Positions 43,263 through 52,654 of a stretch of DNA of 64,000 bases are shown here, piece by piece. Each line of letters opens with the position of its first letter. Within the stretch, counting starts at the first letter, position 1. The notes beneath the pieces are model-generated. The model was given only the letters and a program-made list of their open reading frames with translations. It made no database searches and had not been told where the DNA came from. This DNA is from Flavobacteriales bacterium. GTDB taxonomy: Bacteria; Bacteroidota; Bacteroidia; Flavobacteriales; Flavobacteriaceae. Made by a program: the position numbers and the translations under genes. The stretch is taken from assembly GCA_027066365.1 (NCBI GenBank), contig JAMONV010000059.1, positions 1-64,000 of the forward strand, given 5' to 3'.

Positions 43263-44809
43263 TGAAACGACTTGGATTGGGCATATTAATCCTGTGGGCA
43301 AGTTTTTCGCAAGCGCAAATTCAGTGGAAAATTTCCGCTGATAGCATTTTGTTCGGTCAACAACTGCAATATGAAATTTCAGCCCGTGCCGATTCGTCCG
43401 ATAAAGTGGTTTTTCCCTCATCCACGGTATTCGCCCCTTTGGAATCCGTTAAGCACAAAACCGACACACTTCCCGGTAAAATCAAACGGATTTGGTATTT
43501 GACCGCTTGGGATTCGGGACGATATGTGATTCCCGCATTAGCCGTGAAAATTAACGATTCGGTGTATCATACGGACAGTATTTCCGTTTTTGTATCTAGC
43601 ATTCCTGTTGATACAACCGGACAAGGTCTTTTCGGTTATAAGGGTATTGTTTCTTATGATCAGAAATCGTCATTGCGTTTGAAACGGGGACGCTATTGGT
43701 ATGGGTTGATTCCTTTAATTTTATTAGCGGCGGTTTGGATAGTATATCGTTTCTATTTCCGCCGGAAAATATCGGAAAAACAAAAATCTTTATCGCCATA
43801 CGAGCAATTTTCTTCGATTGTAAAGGGTTTGAAACCGGATACGCAATCCGACCCCGAAAAATTTTATGTCAAATTGACAGATGCGTTTCGGGAATATTTG
43901 GAAAGCGCTTTGAACATTCCGGCTAGAGAATCCGTTTCGGAGCAATTACTCCGGCTATTGTCGGAATATACTTTTGAAAACGGTAAAAGCATCAATCCGG
44001 CACTTGTTACGGAGCTTCAAACATTATTCAGGCGTGCCGATTGGGCTAAGTTCGCCAAGCACAAACCTTATCCGACGGAGATGGTGAAAGATTTGGAATT
44101 AATCCGTCGAACGGCAGGTGAAGTTCAACAGGTTTTGGATGAAATCGATGCGGTCAGACGAGCCGAAGAAGCACTTCGCTTGAAGGCGGAAAAACAAGAA
44201 AAACGCAAGCATCTCGTCATTCGGTCTGTCGGCGGATTGGTTATTTTAGCATTGGTGGTTTGGGTGCTTACCCGGTTTTACGGAGCGCAAATAGCACAAC
44301 AATGGGAAAAAGGTGTTTATGCATTTTATCAAATTCCCGGGCCCGCTCTTTGGTATGAATCAAGTTACGGTTCCGTTCCCGCGTTGGAAGTGAAGGCGCC
44401 AGTGATAGCCGAAAGTGTTCATAGCGGGGAATGGAACACCACGTCGAATGAATTGGAAGAAAAAGCCGCTTGGAGGGCCCAATCGGGGAAAACCCGTATT
44501 TTGATTATCGCATTGGATTTTAAGGAAAATGCCAAATGGAATAATGATCAAATTCTGGGCTTGGTTAAGCAACTATGGGCAAAAAACGATAAGGACGTCG
44601 AATTGCAATGGAAAAACGACGGAACATTGTCGGGCCATTGGAAAAAAGACGGGAAAACTTTTGTATTAACCGGTAAGTTATTCGATGCGGGACAAAAAGT
44701 CCGTGTGTTATTGGTTGATTATCCCGAAGGAAGTCAAATATGGAAAAATTTGGCGGATAGGATTATCCGTTTGAGCGGATTGGAAAACACAGAAAACAAA
44801 CAACCATGA
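43262..44809 (+). CDS. Bat-operon membrane protein, two membrane segments (BatD/DUF4381-like)
   Basis: The 515-aa protein has a signal peptide (ending SFSQAQ), then a periplasmic region (~20-140) with a BatD-like beta-sandwich look. A membrane segment lies near residue 145-160 (YWYGLIPLILLAAVWIVY). A cytoplasmic helical region follows (~165-320) with FYVKLTDAFREYLE and RADWAKFAKHKP, reminiscent of DUF4381. A second membrane segment is near 325-340, and the C-terminal domain (~370-515) is of unknown fold. It sits where DUF4381-like genes occur in Bat operons and overlaps batA by four bases. Family assignment is tentative. Confidence 0.7.
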   Translation: MKRLGLGILILWASFSQAQIQWKISADSILFGQQLQYEISARADSSDKVVFPSSTVFAPLESVKHKTDTLPGKIKRIWYLTAWDSGRYVIPALAVKINDSVYHTDSISVFVSSIPVDTTGQGLFGYKGIVSYDQKSSLRLKRGRYWYGLIPLILLAAVWIVYRFYFRRKISEKQKSLSPYEQFSSIVKGLKPDTQSDPEKFYVKLTDAFREYLESALNIPARESVSEQLLRLLSEYTFENGKSINPALVTELQTLFRRADWAKFAKHKPYPTEMVKDLELIRRTAGEVQQVLDEIDAVRRAEEALRLKAEKQEKRKHLVIRSVGGLVILALVVWVLTRFYGAQIAQQWEKGVYAFYQIPGPALWYESSYGSVPALEVKAPVIAESVHSGEWNTTSNELEEKAAWRAQSGKTRILIIALDFKENAKWNNDQILGLVKQLWAKNDKDVELQWKNDGTLSGHWKKDGKTFVLTGKLFDAGQKVRVLLVDYPEGSQIWKNLADRIIRLSGLENTENKQP

Positions 44810-45825
44810 ACATGAGCCAACATTGGGAGTGGATCAATCCTTGGTTTTTTTGGTTTTTGGTCTTATTGCCGCTTCTTTTCTATTGGTTATATCATAATAT
44901 AGGTAAGGAAAGGCCATTTATGCGCTATTCCATGGCGGGGATTTTGAGCCGGCGTAAAACTTGGCGAAATCGTTTATGGGATTTGACCGTTTGGTTTTTA
45001 CCGTTGGTGTTGCTGATGATGATTGTGGCGGGAGCCGGTCCGCGTAATGTGGAATCGGGGAAGCGCATCAAGAAAACCAAGGGAATCGATATCATTTTGG
45101 CGGTGGATGTTTCGGGTAGTATGTTGGCCAAAGACTTTAAGCCCAACCGGTTAGAGGCGCTCAAGCGCACGGCTATTGATTTTATTCGCCGGCGTCCGAA
45201 CGATCGAATCGGTTTGGTGGTTTATGCCGGTGAAGCGTTCACCAAAGTGCCGCTAACCACTGATAAACGGATTGTGGAAAATGCCATAAGAAAAATCAAT
45301 TTTCAAACTTTGAGCAAGCAAATTGATCAGGGAACGGCAATCGGGATGGGTTTGGCGGTGGCGGTTAATCGCTTAAAGGACAGCAAAGCCAAAAGTAAAG
45401 TGATTATTTTGATGACCGACGGTGTCAATAATACGGGCGCAATAGATCCGGAAACGGCCTTGGAACTGGCCAAGCAATTCGGTATAAAGGTTTATACCAT
45501 CGGAATAGGCACCAATGGAGTGGCGCCCATGCCGTTGGTGGACCGATACGGGAATATCGTCGGTTATTCACCGCAAAAGGTGGAAATCGATGAAAGATTA
45601 TTGAAGAAAATCGCCAAAGAAACCGGCGGGCAGTATTATCGTGCCACTAACAGTGCCAAGTTAAAGCGAATTTACGATGAAATCGACAAATTGGAAAAAA
45701 CCGTCATTGAAGAAACCCGTTTCTACAACTATACGGAATGGTTTCGTCCGTTTGTGTGGATAGCATTATTGCTTCTGTCGATCATCTGGATAATAAGACA
45801 AATTATTTTACCGAGTAAAATTTAG
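44806..45825 (+). CDS. batA: BatA-type von Willebrand A domain membrane protein
   Basis: The 339-aa protein has two N-terminal membrane segments (about residues 12-30 and 60-77), a VWA domain, and a C-terminal membrane segment (~314-333). The metal site is complete: DVSGS at residues 101-105, and LMTDGVNNTG with the later Asp. BatA was described as part of the Bacteroides aerotolerance operon; a role in envelope stress is likely. The start is an ATG overlapping the previous stop. batB follows 12 nt later. Confidence 0.92.
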   Translation: MNMSQHWEWINPWFFWFLVLLPLLFYWLYHNIGKERPFMRYSMAGILSRRKTWRNRLWDLTVWFLPLVLLMMIVAGAGPRNVESGKRIKKTKGIDIILAVDVSGSMLAKDFKPNRLEALKRTAIDFIRRRPNDRIGLVVYAGEAFTKVPLTTDKRIVENAIRKINFQTLSKQIDQGTAIGMGLAVAVNRLKDSKAKSKVIILMTDGVNNTGAIDPETALELAKQFGIKVYTIGIGTNGVAPMPLVDRYGNIVGYSPQKVEIDERLLKKIAKETGGQYYRATNSAKLKRIYDEIDKLEKTVIEETRFYNYTEWFRPFVWIALLLLSIIWIIRQIILPSKI

Positions 45826-45837
45826 AAATCAAAGGCG

Positions 45838-46887
45838 ATGTATCGAATCGAAAAACCCGAATATCTTTGGCTTTTGTTGATTATACCGGTTATATGGTTC
45901 GTATTTTTCGTGCTGAATTGGTATCGTGCCAAACAGCGAAATCAAGCCATAGACAGTGAATTGGCCGTTTATATTATCCGGGAAAAATCATCGTTTAAGC
46001 CATGGTTGAAGTTATTTTTTTGGTCGATGACGATGATATTCTTGATTTTTGCGCTGGCTAATCCGCAAATAGGGACGAAAATGGAGACCGTCAAACGCAA
46101 AGGAGCCGATATTGTTTTTGCTTTGGATGTGTCCAAAAGTATGTTGGCCGAAGATGTTAAGCCTAACCGTTTGGCGGTGGCCAAAAGAATCATTTCGTTG
46201 ATGATTGACAAAATGATTTCGGACCGGACGGGAATTATTGTATATGCGGGCGAAGCCGTTCCCACTTTGCCGGTCACCACCGATTATGCCGCGGCAAAAA
46301 TGTATTTGTCTCAGATGGGAACCGGCGATGTGTCTTCGCAAGGGACGGCCATCGACGATGCCATTCGTTTGGCGGAAACTTATTTCGATCGCAATAATGC
46401 CGATAAGGTGCTGCTGATTCTTTCCGACGGTGAAGATCATGGCGAAAAGGCATTGGAAGCCGCCAAGGAAGCCGCCGAACAAGGGATTAAAATCATCACC
46501 GTCGGGATTGGAACCGAAACCGGCGCCTTAATTCCACTCAAACGAAACGGACAACTAACCGGATATAAAACCGATCGCAACGGAAATCGCGTGGTCACAC
46601 GACGCAACAGAACTTTGCTATATCGCTTGGCACAAGCCACCGGTGGTGTGTATATTGACGGAAATAATACGCGCGAAGCCGTGAAAAAAATCGAAGCAAT
46701 ACTGAAAAAATTGAACCGTAAAGAGTATCAAACCGCCAAAGTGGCCGGATATGAATCGCGATATACTTGGTTTGTGGCTGTTGCATTGTTGTTCTTTATG
46801 TTATATGTATTGACCAATGAACGGGAAACCGTTTGGCTTCGTAAATTGAATTTGTTCAACGAAAACCAAAATGCCATTGAACGATGA
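45838..46887 (+). CDS. batB: BatB-type von Willebrand A domain membrane protein
   Basis: The 349-aa protein parallels BatA: an N-terminal membrane segment (~10-28), a second near 60-75, a VWA domain, and a last segment near 305-322. The metal site is DVSKS (residues 97-101) with LSDGEDHG later. The batC start overlaps its stop by four bases. BatA and BatB are thought to form a complex with BatC in other Bacteroidota. Confidence 0.92.
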   Translation: MYRIEKPEYLWLLLIIPVIWFVFFVLNWYRAKQRNQAIDSELAVYIIREKSSFKPWLKLFFWSMTMIFLIFALANPQIGTKMETVKRKGADIVFALDVSKSMLAEDVKPNRLAVAKRIISLMIDKMISDRTGIIVYAGEAVPTLPVTTDYAAAKMYLSQMGTGDVSSQGTAIDDAIRLAETYFDRNNADKVLLILSDGEDHGEKALEAAKEAAEQGIKIITVGIGTETGALIPLKRNGQLTGYKTDRNGNRVVTRRNRTLLYRLAQATGGVYIDGNNTREAVKKIEAILKKLNRKEYQTAKVAGYESRYTWFVAVALLFFMLYVLTNERETVWLRKLNLFNENQNAIER

Positions 46888-47777
46888 AAAAATCAAGTCT
46901 ATTTAGCATATTGTTTTTGGTTTTAGGCGGACATGCAATTCGGGCACAAACTGCCGGTGATACACTGCGCGCTTATGCTTACCGAGGTTGGCAACACTAT
47001 AAAGACGCCGATTATGCCAAAGCCGAAAAATTCTGGCGTCAGGCGATTCAATTCGGAAAAAACGACACCGTTGCTTATGATTTGGCGCAGAGTATTTTAC
47101 AACAAAATCGCACCAACGAAGCCTTGGAAAATTTTTTGAAAACGGCCAAAACCGCTACCAATGATTCGATTAAAGCCAAGGCATGGCATAATGCCGGAAA
47201 CATTTATTTCCATAAAAAACAATATGAAAAAGCTCTGGAAGCATATAAAAATGCATTGCGAGCCAATCCCGATGACGAACAAACACGATATAATTATGCA
47301 TTGACTAAAAAATTGTTGAATAAACAAAAGAAACAAAATAAAAATAACAAGAATCGAAAAAATAAGAATCAAAACCGGAATCAGAAAAATAATAGCACGA
47401 ATAAAAACAATCAAAAAAACAATCGGAATAAAAATCAGGATAAACCAAATCAACGTAACCAAAATCAAAACGATCAAAATAAACGAAACCGTAACAAGCA
47501 TCAGGAAAAATCAAAACAAAATCAAGGAAATCAGAAAAATAAGGAAGATAAAAATCGAGATAAGAACCACGGACGCAACAAAAATAATCAACAAAATCTT
47601 CAAAACCGGCCTAATAGACGCCAAGAAGGCGAAGGTCAAAAACGAAAAAGTCGTTTAAGCCCGGAAGAAGCAAAACGATTGCTTCAAGCCTTGAAGAACA
47701 AGGAAGAGCAAACCCTGAAAAAAGTGAAAGCCCGCCCGGTGAAAGGAAGGAAAGTGAGAACCGATAAAGATTGGTAA
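46884..47777 (+). CDS. batC: BatC-type TPR protein with Asn/Lys-rich tail
   Basis: The 297-aa protein has a signal peptide (ending GHAIRAQ), then two or three TPR units (about residues 28-145), the last with AWHNAGNIYFHKKQYEKALEAY. Residues 150-250 are an extreme Asn/Lys/Gln/Arg low-complexity tract, and the end is basic (ARPVKGRKVRTDKDW). TPR proteins of this kind bind BatA/BatB. Usual BatC has a milder Lys/Gln/Asn-rich tract, so this one is at the long end. No batD or batE follows; the next gene is 235 nt away and belongs to another system. Confidence 0.85.
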   Translation: MKKSSLFSILFLVLGGHAIRAQTAGDTLRAYAYRGWQHYKDADYAKAEKFWRQAIQFGKNDTVAYDLAQSILQQNRTNEALENFLKTAKTATNDSIKAKAWHNAGNIYFHKKQYEKALEAYKNALRANPDDEQTRYNYALTKKLLNKQKKQNKNNKNRKNKNQNRNQKNNSTNKNNQKNNRNKNQDKPNQRNQNQNDQNKRNRNKHQEKSKQNQGNQKNKEDKNRDKNHGRNKNNQQNLQNRPNRRQEGEGQKRKSRLSPEEAKRLLQALKNKEEQTLKKVKARPVKGRKVRTDKDW

Positions 47778-48012
47778 TTTGTGAATCGACAAAGGACGAT
47801 GAGCATTTGATTTTATTATATTTAACGAAGAATTTTCGGGACTTAAGGTTTTGAACCGGGAAATTACCCGTTAATAATCGTTGAGGTTCAGTCATGATTT
47901 ATTTGCAAAACCGGTGTGGTTCCATAGATGTAAATTTACCCTGACTTTTTGTCAATAAATTTTTGTAAGGCATTGAAATTGATTCGGTTAAAGCGGGAAA
48001 AATACGGGACTT

Positions 48013-48582
48013 ATGAGATCGTTAGAAGCGATTATGTTGCATATAGCGCGATTGGCTATTATGGAAGTTTTTTTAGGTAAACCATTGATTGACAGGGAGG
48101 AATTAATTAGAGAATATCCGCAATTGGCGGAAAAACAGGCTGTATTTGTAACCTTGAATAAGCAGGAAGGCGGGCGAACATCGCTACGCGGATGTATAGG
48201 CTCCATTATTCCGTATCGATCGTTGATTGATGACATTATTTACAATGCACGTGCGGCGGCATTTGAAGATCCGAGATTTCCGCCTTTGAAAGAGGAGGAG
48301 TTGGAACATATTAAAATCGAAATTTCTTTGTTGACTATTCCGCGGGCATTGTCTTATTCGGATACGGAAGATTTGCGTCGGAAAATTGTTCCGGGAAAAT
48401 ACGGTGTTATTTTGAAATTCGGCGGAAGGCAAGCAACTTTCTTGCCGCAAGTATGGGAGCAATTGCCGGAATTCGATTTATTTTTTCAACAACTCTGCCT
48501 GAAAGCGGGTTTACCCGGTAATTGTTTGAAGTGGCATCCGGAAATCGATGTGTATGAAGTGAAAAAATTTGAAGAGCCATGA
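48013..48582 (+). CDS. amrA: AMMECR1 domain protein (AmmeMemoRadiSam system protein A)
   Basis: The 189-aa protein has the AMMECR1 motif LRGCIGS (residues 58-64), with the invariant cysteine, and later VSLLT-like EISLLTIPRAL and FLPQVWEQLPEFDLFFQQLC segments. AMMECR1 proteins are found in all domains of life with no established reaction. It overlaps the radical SAM gene by four bases; the three genes form one unit. The preceding 235 nt (47778-48012) show only weak promoter-like matches. Confidence 0.95.
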   Translation: MRSLEAIMLHIARLAIMEVFLGKPLIDREELIREYPQLAEKQAVFVTLNKQEGGRTSLRGCIGSIIPYRSLIDDIIYNARAAAFEDPRFPPLKEEELEHIKIEISLLTIPRALSYSDTEDLRRKIVPGKYGVILKFGGRQATFLPQVWEQLPEFDLFFQQLCLKAGLPGNCLKWHPEIDVYEVKKFEEP

Positions 48583-49595
48583 CGTTGGAAAGACATTCCC
48601 ATATTGTTCCCGAAATTTTTTACGAAAAAAAGGGCGACCGGATTGTCTGCAAATTGTGTCGTCATTATTGTCAATTGAAGGAAGGTCAAATCGGAGTGTG
48701 TGGCGTGAATAAGAACGAAAACGGAAGTTTGGTGAATTTGGTTTACGGTAAAATCGCTGCCATTCATATCGATCCGATCGAAAAAAAACCGTTGTATCAT
48801 TTTTTGCCCGGAAGCCGTGCGCTTTCCATAGGGACTGTAGGATGCAACATGCAATGTTCGTTTTGCCAGAATTGGCGTATTTCTCAAACCCGGAAGGTGG
48901 AACGGCAGGATTATGTTAGTCCCGAAGAATTGGTGAAATTGGCAAGGAAGTATCAAGTGGAAAGTATTGCATACACCTATAATGAACCTACCGTTTTTTA
49001 TCCTTATGCCCGGGATGTGGCATTGGAAGCCAAAAAATATGGCATTCGCAATATTTTCGTAACCAATGGCGTGGAAAGTCCTGAAGTTATTGAGGATATG
49101 AATGGCGTAATTGATGCGGCCAATGTGGATTTTAAAGCATTTGACGAAAAATATTACAAGCGCGAATTGAAAGCGCCTTTTTCCGTTCCCGATACGCTCA
49201 AGCGCATGCGAGAAGCGGGTTTGTGGATTGAAGTAACCACTTTGATTATTCCGGGTATTAACGATGCACCGGAACATTTGAGAAAAATAGCGGATTTCAT
49301 AGCCAATGAATTGGGTAGGGACACACCGTGGCATTTGTCGGCTTTTCACCCGGATTATAAAATGACGGATCGTCCGGCTACGCCCGTAACCACATTGCAG
49401 GAAGCATACCAAATCGGGAAAACGGCCGGATTGCATTATGTTTACCTGGGCAACATAGGTGTGAAGAATGTCACTTATTGTCCTCATTGCGGAGCGTCGC
49501 TTATTGAACGTGCCGGTTATGTGATATTAGACGACCGGTTGAAAAACGGAACCTGTTATCGGTGCGGAACAAAAATTGCAGGCGTATGGAATTGA
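48579..49595 (+). CDS. amrS: AmmeMemoRadiSam system radical SAM enzyme
   Basis: The 338-aa protein has an N-terminal Cys cluster (Cys24, Cys27, Cys31, Cys41), the radical SAM iron-sulfur motif CNMQCSFC (Cys89, Cys93, Cys96; CxxxCxxC), a TIM-barrel core with AYTYNEPTVFYPY and TTLIIPGINDAPEHL, and a C-terminal Zn-ribbon-like end (CPHCGASL...CYRCGTK). It resembles PflA-type activases and is part of the AMMECR1/MEMO1 set. Overlaps exist at both ends (4 nt with amrA, 10 nt with amrB), pointing to translational coupling. Confidence 0.95.
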   Translation: MTLERHSHIVPEIFYEKKGDRIVCKLCRHYCQLKEGQIGVCGVNKNENGSLVNLVYGKIAAIHIDPIEKKPLYHFLPGSRALSIGTVGCNMQCSFCQNWRISQTRKVERQDYVSPEELVKLARKYQVESIAYTYNEPTVFYPYARDVALEAKKYGIRNIFVTNGVESPEVIEDMNGVIDAANVDFKAFDEKYYKRELKAPFSVPDTLKRMREAGLWIEVTTLIIPGINDAPEHLRKIADFIANELGRDTPWHLSAFHPDYKMTDRPATPVTTLQEAYQIGKTAGLHYVYLGNIGVKNVTYCPHCGASLIERAGYVILDDRLKNGTCYRCGTKIAGVWN

Positions 49596-50383
49596 TTAGA
49601 AAAGCGGGTAACCGGGGAAGGTTTTATCCTTCGTCGGCTGCGGAAATTGAAAAAATGATTAGAGAATGGAATCAATTGGCGGGTACAGAACCCGTCATTC
49701 GTCCCGAAGCTATCGTGAGTCCTCATGCGGGATATGTTTATAGCGGATTTACGGCCAATACGGCGCACCGGCTATTGCCCGGTTCGAAGCCGGAAAGAGC
49801 CGTAGTGATAGGTCCATCGCACCATGTGTATTTGGAAACCTTAAGCACGGCGCCTTTTGATGCGTTTGAAACTCCTTTCGGATATTTGCCGGGAGAAAAG
49901 TTTTGGGCGGATAAAATAATGAAAAATTTTCCGGTAGAATTTAATGCGCGAGCCCATTTCCTTGAACACAGTACCGAAACACAATTCCCTTTTTTGGCTT
50001 ATTATTTGAAGGATATTCCAACGGTTGAGATCATTTATGGTAATATTTCGCCTGAAATATTGACCGGACTAATCGATTTTGTCAAGTCCGTTCCCGGAAC
50101 TGTGGTGATTATTTCCACCGATTTGAGTCATTATTACCCGCAAGCGGATGCCAACCGTTTGGATAAGCATTGTATTGACGCCGTATTACATAGGGATTTG
50201 CGGGCGATTGTTCCCTGTGAAGCTTGTGGTAAAACCGGCTTGTGGGCGGTGATTCAAGCGGCTAAAGAAAAAGGATGGCAAAGCATCGTTACCGGCTATA
50301 GTACAAGCGGCGATATTACCGGTGATTACAGTGCGGTGGTGGGTTATATGGGAGCCGCTTTTTATCAATCATTTGAGCGGTAA
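49586..50383 (+). CDS. amrB: MEMO1 family protein (AmmeMemoRadiSam system protein B)
   Basis: The 265-aa protein is of the MEMO family, related in fold to class III extradiol dioxygenases. The likely metal or active residues are His47 in SPHAGYVYSG, His79/His80 in GPSHHVYLE, and a Cys in CEACGKTG. EHSTETQFPFL and ISTDLSHYYPQADANRLD are also typical. The ATG at 49586 overlaps amrS by 10 nt and is preferred over a GTG at 49562. In eukaryotes MEMO1 binds metal ions; its bacterial role is unsettled. Confidence 0.94.
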   Translation: MELIRKAGNRGRFYPSSAAEIEKMIREWNQLAGTEPVIRPEAIVSPHAGYVYSGFTANTAHRLLPGSKPERAVVIGPSHHVYLETLSTAPFDAFETPFGYLPGEKFWADKIMKNFPVEFNARAHFLEHSTETQFPFLAYYLKDIPTVEIIYGNISPEILTGLIDFVKSVPGTVVIISTDLSHYYPQADANRLDKHCIDAVLHRDLRAIVPCEACGKTGLWAVIQAAKEKGWQSIVTGYSTSGDITGDYSAVVGYMGAAFYQSFER

Positions 50384-50393
50384 TCCGGAAGCA

Positions 50394-50425
50394 TAAAAAA
50401 TGCATCCGTTTAGCCGCATTTTTAT
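50394..50425. terminator. Terminator between convergent amrB and ppiD-like gene
   Basis: AAAAATGC pairs with GCATTTTT around a 12-nt loop; T or A runs lie on both flanks, so it could stop both transcripts. Confidence 0.65.
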
Positions 50426-50453
50426 CGGTATTTCAAGGAAATCCCAGATAGGT

Positions 50454-52589
50454 TTAATAGCCGATAACTTGTCTATTGTCTTTGATTTTGGCTTTCTTTT
50501 TAAGCGCTTCCACAATTTTATTAAGTGCGCCGCGTTCGGTTTTTTGCTTGACTTGTTCCACAAAGGCGGCATAACTTTTAATATCGGGAGCAATTTCTTT
50601 TTTGAAGGGTTGTACGACATAAGCTCCGTATTCTCCTTCGACGGGTTTTGAAATTTCCGATTCGGGAACGATGAGAGCAACGGCCACTACTTTCGGCTCT
50701 TTACCCAATCCCGGAATCACAGGGGATTCAATGGATGCTCCGGTAACTTTTCCTTTTTGTCCGCCGCTTTTTTTGGCGATTTCGTCCAAGTTATTGCCTT
50801 GGAGTTTATCTTTCACCATTTCGAATTTTTTCTTTTTGATCAGGATCGGTTTAACCAAGACCATGGCTTCGGAGGCGGGCATAAGTCCCTCGGGTGTTTT
50901 GTTTGTAAATTGTACGATTATGTAACCGTCTTCGGTTTCAAACCGTTTGATATCGCCTTTTTCGGTTTTTTTGTTGAATAACCAATTGGCTATACGCGGT
51001 TGGTCGTTCAGGCCGGGGAAGTGGGATTCGTATTTATGAATTTTCTTTACGGGGAAGGCTTGTTTGTGCGATTCTTTAGCCGCTTTGAAGATGTCGCCTG
51101 CTTTTTTGACTTTCATTTGAAATTCGGCGGCTTGGGTGTAGATGCTATCCAGCGTGGCTTCGCTGGGTTCCACTTCTTTGATTAATTGAGCGATTTTGAC
51201 GGCGGAAGTTTTTTCATTACTTTGATCATCTACTTTGATAATGTGATATCCGTAGCGGGTTTCTACCAAGCCCAAATCACCTTTTTTGTGCGTAAAAACA
51301 AATTTGCTAAAGGGTTCCACCATTCGGTCGAAGGAAAAGTCGCCCAAGTCACCGCCTTTGGTTTTGGAGCCGGGGTCGTCGGAATATTTTTTGGCCAAAT
51401 CGGCGAATTGACCGGGATTTTTCTTCAAAACCGCCATCAGGCTATCCGCTTTTTTCTTGGCTTGTTCTTTGGTAAGATTGGATTGAGCGGCGGAACCTTG
51501 GTAGGCAATAAGAATATGTGATGCTTTGGCGGTTTTTGGAATGTTGTCAAGGCGATCCACGATGCGGTAAACATAATATGCGCGTTTTTTCAATACGGGA
51601 CCATACACGGCGCCTTTAGGTAATTTGGCCAATGTGTCTTTGACGTCCTTGGGCAGTGATGACAGATTAAACCAGCGAACGGGAAGCACTTGATCGGAAT
51701 ATTGTTTGATAAATCCGTCGATGTCTCCGGTATCTTTGAAGCCCGGCACTTTTTTGGTTTGATTGGTTTGGTTGTCCAACACTTCCCATCCGTTTATCAA
51801 TTCGGTTATTTTCTGTTTTACTTCATTAAAATCTTCACGCGAGGGTTCAAATGGAAATTTAACGTATGCTATATCGCGCGTTTCTTCGGTTTTGTATTGT
51901 TCGGGGTGGGTTTTGATATATTTTTCGATATCCTCTTCCGTTATTTGAATGATGGAATCGGGGATGGAAGAATAGGGAACCACCACGAAATTAAAGTCCA
52001 CTTTGTCGTTTTGTTTGTGGTACTCCCACTTGCCTTCTTCCAAGCTGGGTTGAATGGCGGCATTGATCAGGCTTTGGAAAATTTGTTCGCCTTCGCTTTT
52101 TCGTGTTTGGTTTTGATAGTCGGTCCAAGCTTGATAAGCTTGAGGGTTTTCGTCTTTGGCTGCTTTGATATTTTCCAGGTAGTTGATAAAAGCGTTTTCG
52201 TCAAAAACGCCTTGTTCATTGGTGAACATACGGCGAATGCCGGGGTCGTTTTTCATTTTCTCATAGATGCGATCGTCGGGCACTATGATACCTGCTTTGT
52301 GGAATTCGCTTTCGAGGAGTTTTTGGCGGACAAAATCGTTCCAGACCAATTTCATGATTTGCATGTTAGAATAGCGGGGTCCGTATTGTTTTTGGAGTTG
52401 AGCGGTTTTGGCTTGGAATTCTTTGGTGGGAATAGGTTCGCCGTTCACCTTGCCGACATACTCGCGCGAAGGGCGAAACAATGCGGGGGCATTTTTAATT
52501 AATCCGCTGATAATGAATGCAAAAAGTGCTAAACCGATCAAGCCGATAAGTGCGGCTGAACTTTTTCTTATTTTTCCTAATATGGCCAT
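50454..52589 (-). CDS. PpiD-like periplasmic peptidyl-prolyl isomerase / foldase
   Basis: The 711-aa protein has a membrane anchor (about residues 12-31), a SurA-N-like helical domain (~35-250), a parvulin domain (~355-460) starting AKASHILIAY, with FADLAKKYSDDPGSKTKGGDLGDF as the diagnostic centre, and a second, divergent parvulin-like region further on. It should sit in the inner membrane and help fold outer-membrane and secreted proteins in the periplasm. The gene is followed, convergently, by amrB; upstream lie the metallopeptidases, behind a terminator. Confidence 0.93.
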   Translation of the reverse strand: MAILGKIRKSSAALIGLIGLALFAFIISGLIKNAPALFRPSREYVGKVNGEPIPTKEFQAKTAQLQKQYGPRYSNMQIMKLVWNDFVRQKLLESEFHKAGIIVPDDRIYEKMKNDPGIRRMFTNEQGVFDENAFINYLENIKAAKDENPQAYQAWTDYQNQTRKSEGEQIFQSLINAAIQPSLEEGKWEYHKQNDKVDFNFVVVPYSSIPDSIIQITEEDIEKYIKTHPEQYKTEETRDIAYVKFPFEPSREDFNEVKQKITELINGWEVLDNQTNQTKKVPGFKDTGDIDGFIKQYSDQVLPVRWFNLSSLPKDVKDTLAKLPKGAVYGPVLKKRAYYVYRIVDRLDNIPKTAKASHILIAYQGSAAQSNLTKEQAKKKADSLMAVLKKNPGQFADLAKKYSDDPGSKTKGGDLGDFSFDRMVEPFSKFVFTHKKGDLGLVETRYGYHIIKVDDQSNEKTSAVKIAQLIKEVEPSEATLDSIYTQAAEFQMKVKKAGDIFKAAKESHKQAFPVKKIHKYESHFPGLNDQPRIANWLFNKKTEKGDIKRFETEDGYIIVQFTNKTPEGLMPASEAMVLVKPILIKKKKFEMVKDKLQGNNLDEIAKKSGGQKGKVTGASIESPVIPGLGKEPKVVAVALIVPESEISKPVEGEYGAYVVQPFKKEIAPDIKSYAAFVEQVKQKTERGALNKIVEALKKKAKIKDNRQVIGY

Positions 52590-52654
52590 TTTTACGTGTC
52601 GATTTTAAAATATGTGCGAAAATACGACATAATCGTTAATTATAAAAATCCGAA

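Noticed and set aside
47326-47640. Repetitive A-rich DNA considered as a CRISPR array or tandem repeat
   Set aside because: No fixed repeat unit with spacers exists; it is the coding sequence of the Asn/Lys-rich BatC tail.
47933-47940. TAAATTTA considered as promoter of the AMMECR1 operon
   Set aside because: It has one mismatch, no -33 box at the right distance, and lies about 73 nt from the start; in such A/T-rich DNA this is expected by chance.
48486-49487. 333-codon open frame on the minus strand opposite the radical SAM gene
   Set aside because: The plus-strand frame has intact radical SAM motifs; the minus-strand translation has no recognisable domain.
51690-52502. 270-codon open frame on the plus strand opposite the ppiD-like gene
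   Set aside because: It is a Phe/Val-rich mirror of the Lys/Glu-rich foldase sequence without features of its own.
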